16,955 bases of DNA from Isohypsibius dastychi (taxonomy: Eukaryota; Tardigrada; Eutardigrada; Parachela; Isohypsibiidae): positions 1 to 16,955 of the forward strand of contig JAQIWT010000634.1 of the NCBI GenBank assembly GCA_034696485.1. Direction: 5' to 3'. The position numbers and the translations under genes are program-made. Shown here in pieces: positions 16,156-16,955 of the stretch (position 1 is its first letter; each line of letters opens with the position of its first letter). The notes under the pieces were generated by a model. That model did no database searches and had not been told where the DNA came from. It saw only the letters and a program-made list of their open reading frames with translations.

Positions 16156-16955
16156 CTGCAAACGAAACAGAGACACGTTAATGACGCGTTATGCCTGTTT
16201 TAATGGACCGCTGACCATCAAAAACTGTGTGAGAATATTACATTTTATGGTGAATTTTGAAAAGAATTATCGAGTTGGAAAAACGGGCATCAAAACAATT
16301 CCATTGTAGAATTATTATTTCGTGCTTTTGACTTTCTTTTCGATTTCGAGATTTCATTTGGCCGACAAGTTTTGATGAATAAACAGCACATCTAAATTGA
16401 ATAGCGATAAAGGTTGTTTGGGAGCAAAGTTCTATTTTTATGGTCGTTGTTTGACTTTTTCAGCATGGCCGATAACACTCTGCTATGTCTCATCTCGTTT
16501 CCTCTTAAATTCAAAATTTATTGAAGTCAACCTGCTGAGTAAAAGTGGATTTGCCGCCCTGCATCTCATCAGAAAACACATCTGTTTTACACCACTATGG
16601 CGTCTGGCTTTGTAGAAAAACGAGTTGGAGAACATAAAAGTATGTTTTACAAATATCGCTGCTGAGAAAATCAAGCTGTCGTCTCGATTTGTTTTTCCCA
16701 TTGGTCATCTACTGTACAATTTTGCGGCAAGAACCTCGAAAAACCGGTTTCATGGCAGCAAGTCAGTACAGCGATCAAAACAACATAAAAAAATATATCC
16801 CATTGACCAGATGCTTTCTGCTGGCGACAAAAAAATACATACAAAATTTATAGTAAAAATTCTTTGTATAGAATCATTTGTACGAGCATTCCACGGTATT
16901 CCGTAGGACACCAAACGCAGCAGAATTCCGTAGGACACCCACCAAATCAATCAGA
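16156..16955. other. Upstream intron or 5' flank, no supportable exon
   Basis: A strong TTTCGTTTGCAG acceptor at 16156 shows that an earlier exon of the minus-strand gene exists. No minus-strand reading frame here starts with a signal peptide or ends at a phase-0 donor, so that exon is probably beyond the window. The sequence is AT-rich. A short duplicated string lies near the right edge. Confidence 0.6.
16898..16939. repeat. Short direct repeat, ATTCCGTAGGACACC twice
   Basis: The 15-nt string occurs at 16898-16912 and 16925-16939, a 27-nt period, with different sequence between. It lies at the window edge, so it may be the start of a longer array. Confidence 0.7.

Noticed and set aside
16625-16906. 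93-codon plus-strand open frame near the right edge
   Set aside because: It begins with TTG, not ATG, lies in AT-rich sequence, and shows no domain, signal or family resemblance.
16483-16950. Minus-strand open frames as the missing signal-peptide exon of the Bark-like gene
   Set aside because: None has a Met followed by a convincing hydrophobic signal core and none ends at a phase-0 donor, which the acceptor at 16156 requires.

Overview
The window is animal nuclear DNA. It holds two convergent, intron-rich protein-coding genes and one spliceosomal RNA gene. Most introns are only 50-65 nt with GT-AG ends. The U2 snRNA has a metazoan-type sequence, and the minus-strand gene belongs to the Anakonda/Bark beetle family of invertebrate junction proteins. 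Together these suggest an ecdysozoan. Very compact introns and moderate GC would suit an early-branching nematode, but a mite or other arthropod cannot be excluded from sequence alone.

Positions 55-5302 (+) encode trifunctional C1-tetrahydrofolate synthase (MTHFD1). It can be followed through 25 exons, and only the first ~20 codons lie before the window. Catalytic and nucleotide-binding motifs of both the dehydrogenase/cyclohydrolase half and the formate-THF ligase half are intact. All introns but one are at most about 120 nt. The exception, about 0.93 kb (1616-2543), lies at the join between the two enzyme halves and contains a complete U2 snRNA gene (about 2170-2357) on the same strand. One other intron uses a GC donor.

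Positions 5303-5621 are the short shared 3' region of the two convergent genes.

Positions 5622-16155 (-) encode a very large membrane protein in at least 14 exons, about 2,830 codons in the window, with the 5' end outside or unresolved. It contains three copies of a ~0.9 kb-residue unit (SRCR domain plus right-handed parallel beta-helix and CUB-like segments), then a C-type lectin-like domain, one transmembrane helix and a ~180-residue cytoplasmic tail. This architecture is that of Anakonda/Bark beetle, the tricellular-junction organiser known from Drosophila. Nine consecutive introns at the 3' end, and probably eleven of thirteen overall, are in phase 1. The third SRCR copy has lost exactly the two cysteines that form one family disulfide.

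Positions 16156-16955 contain no supportable exon; this is upstream intron or 5' flank of the minus-strand gene. No mobile element, CRISPR array, tRNA or rRNA was recognised. The two protein genes have no evident functional link. The points most worth a second look are the nested, strongly covaried U2 gene and the structure of the Anakonda-like gene.
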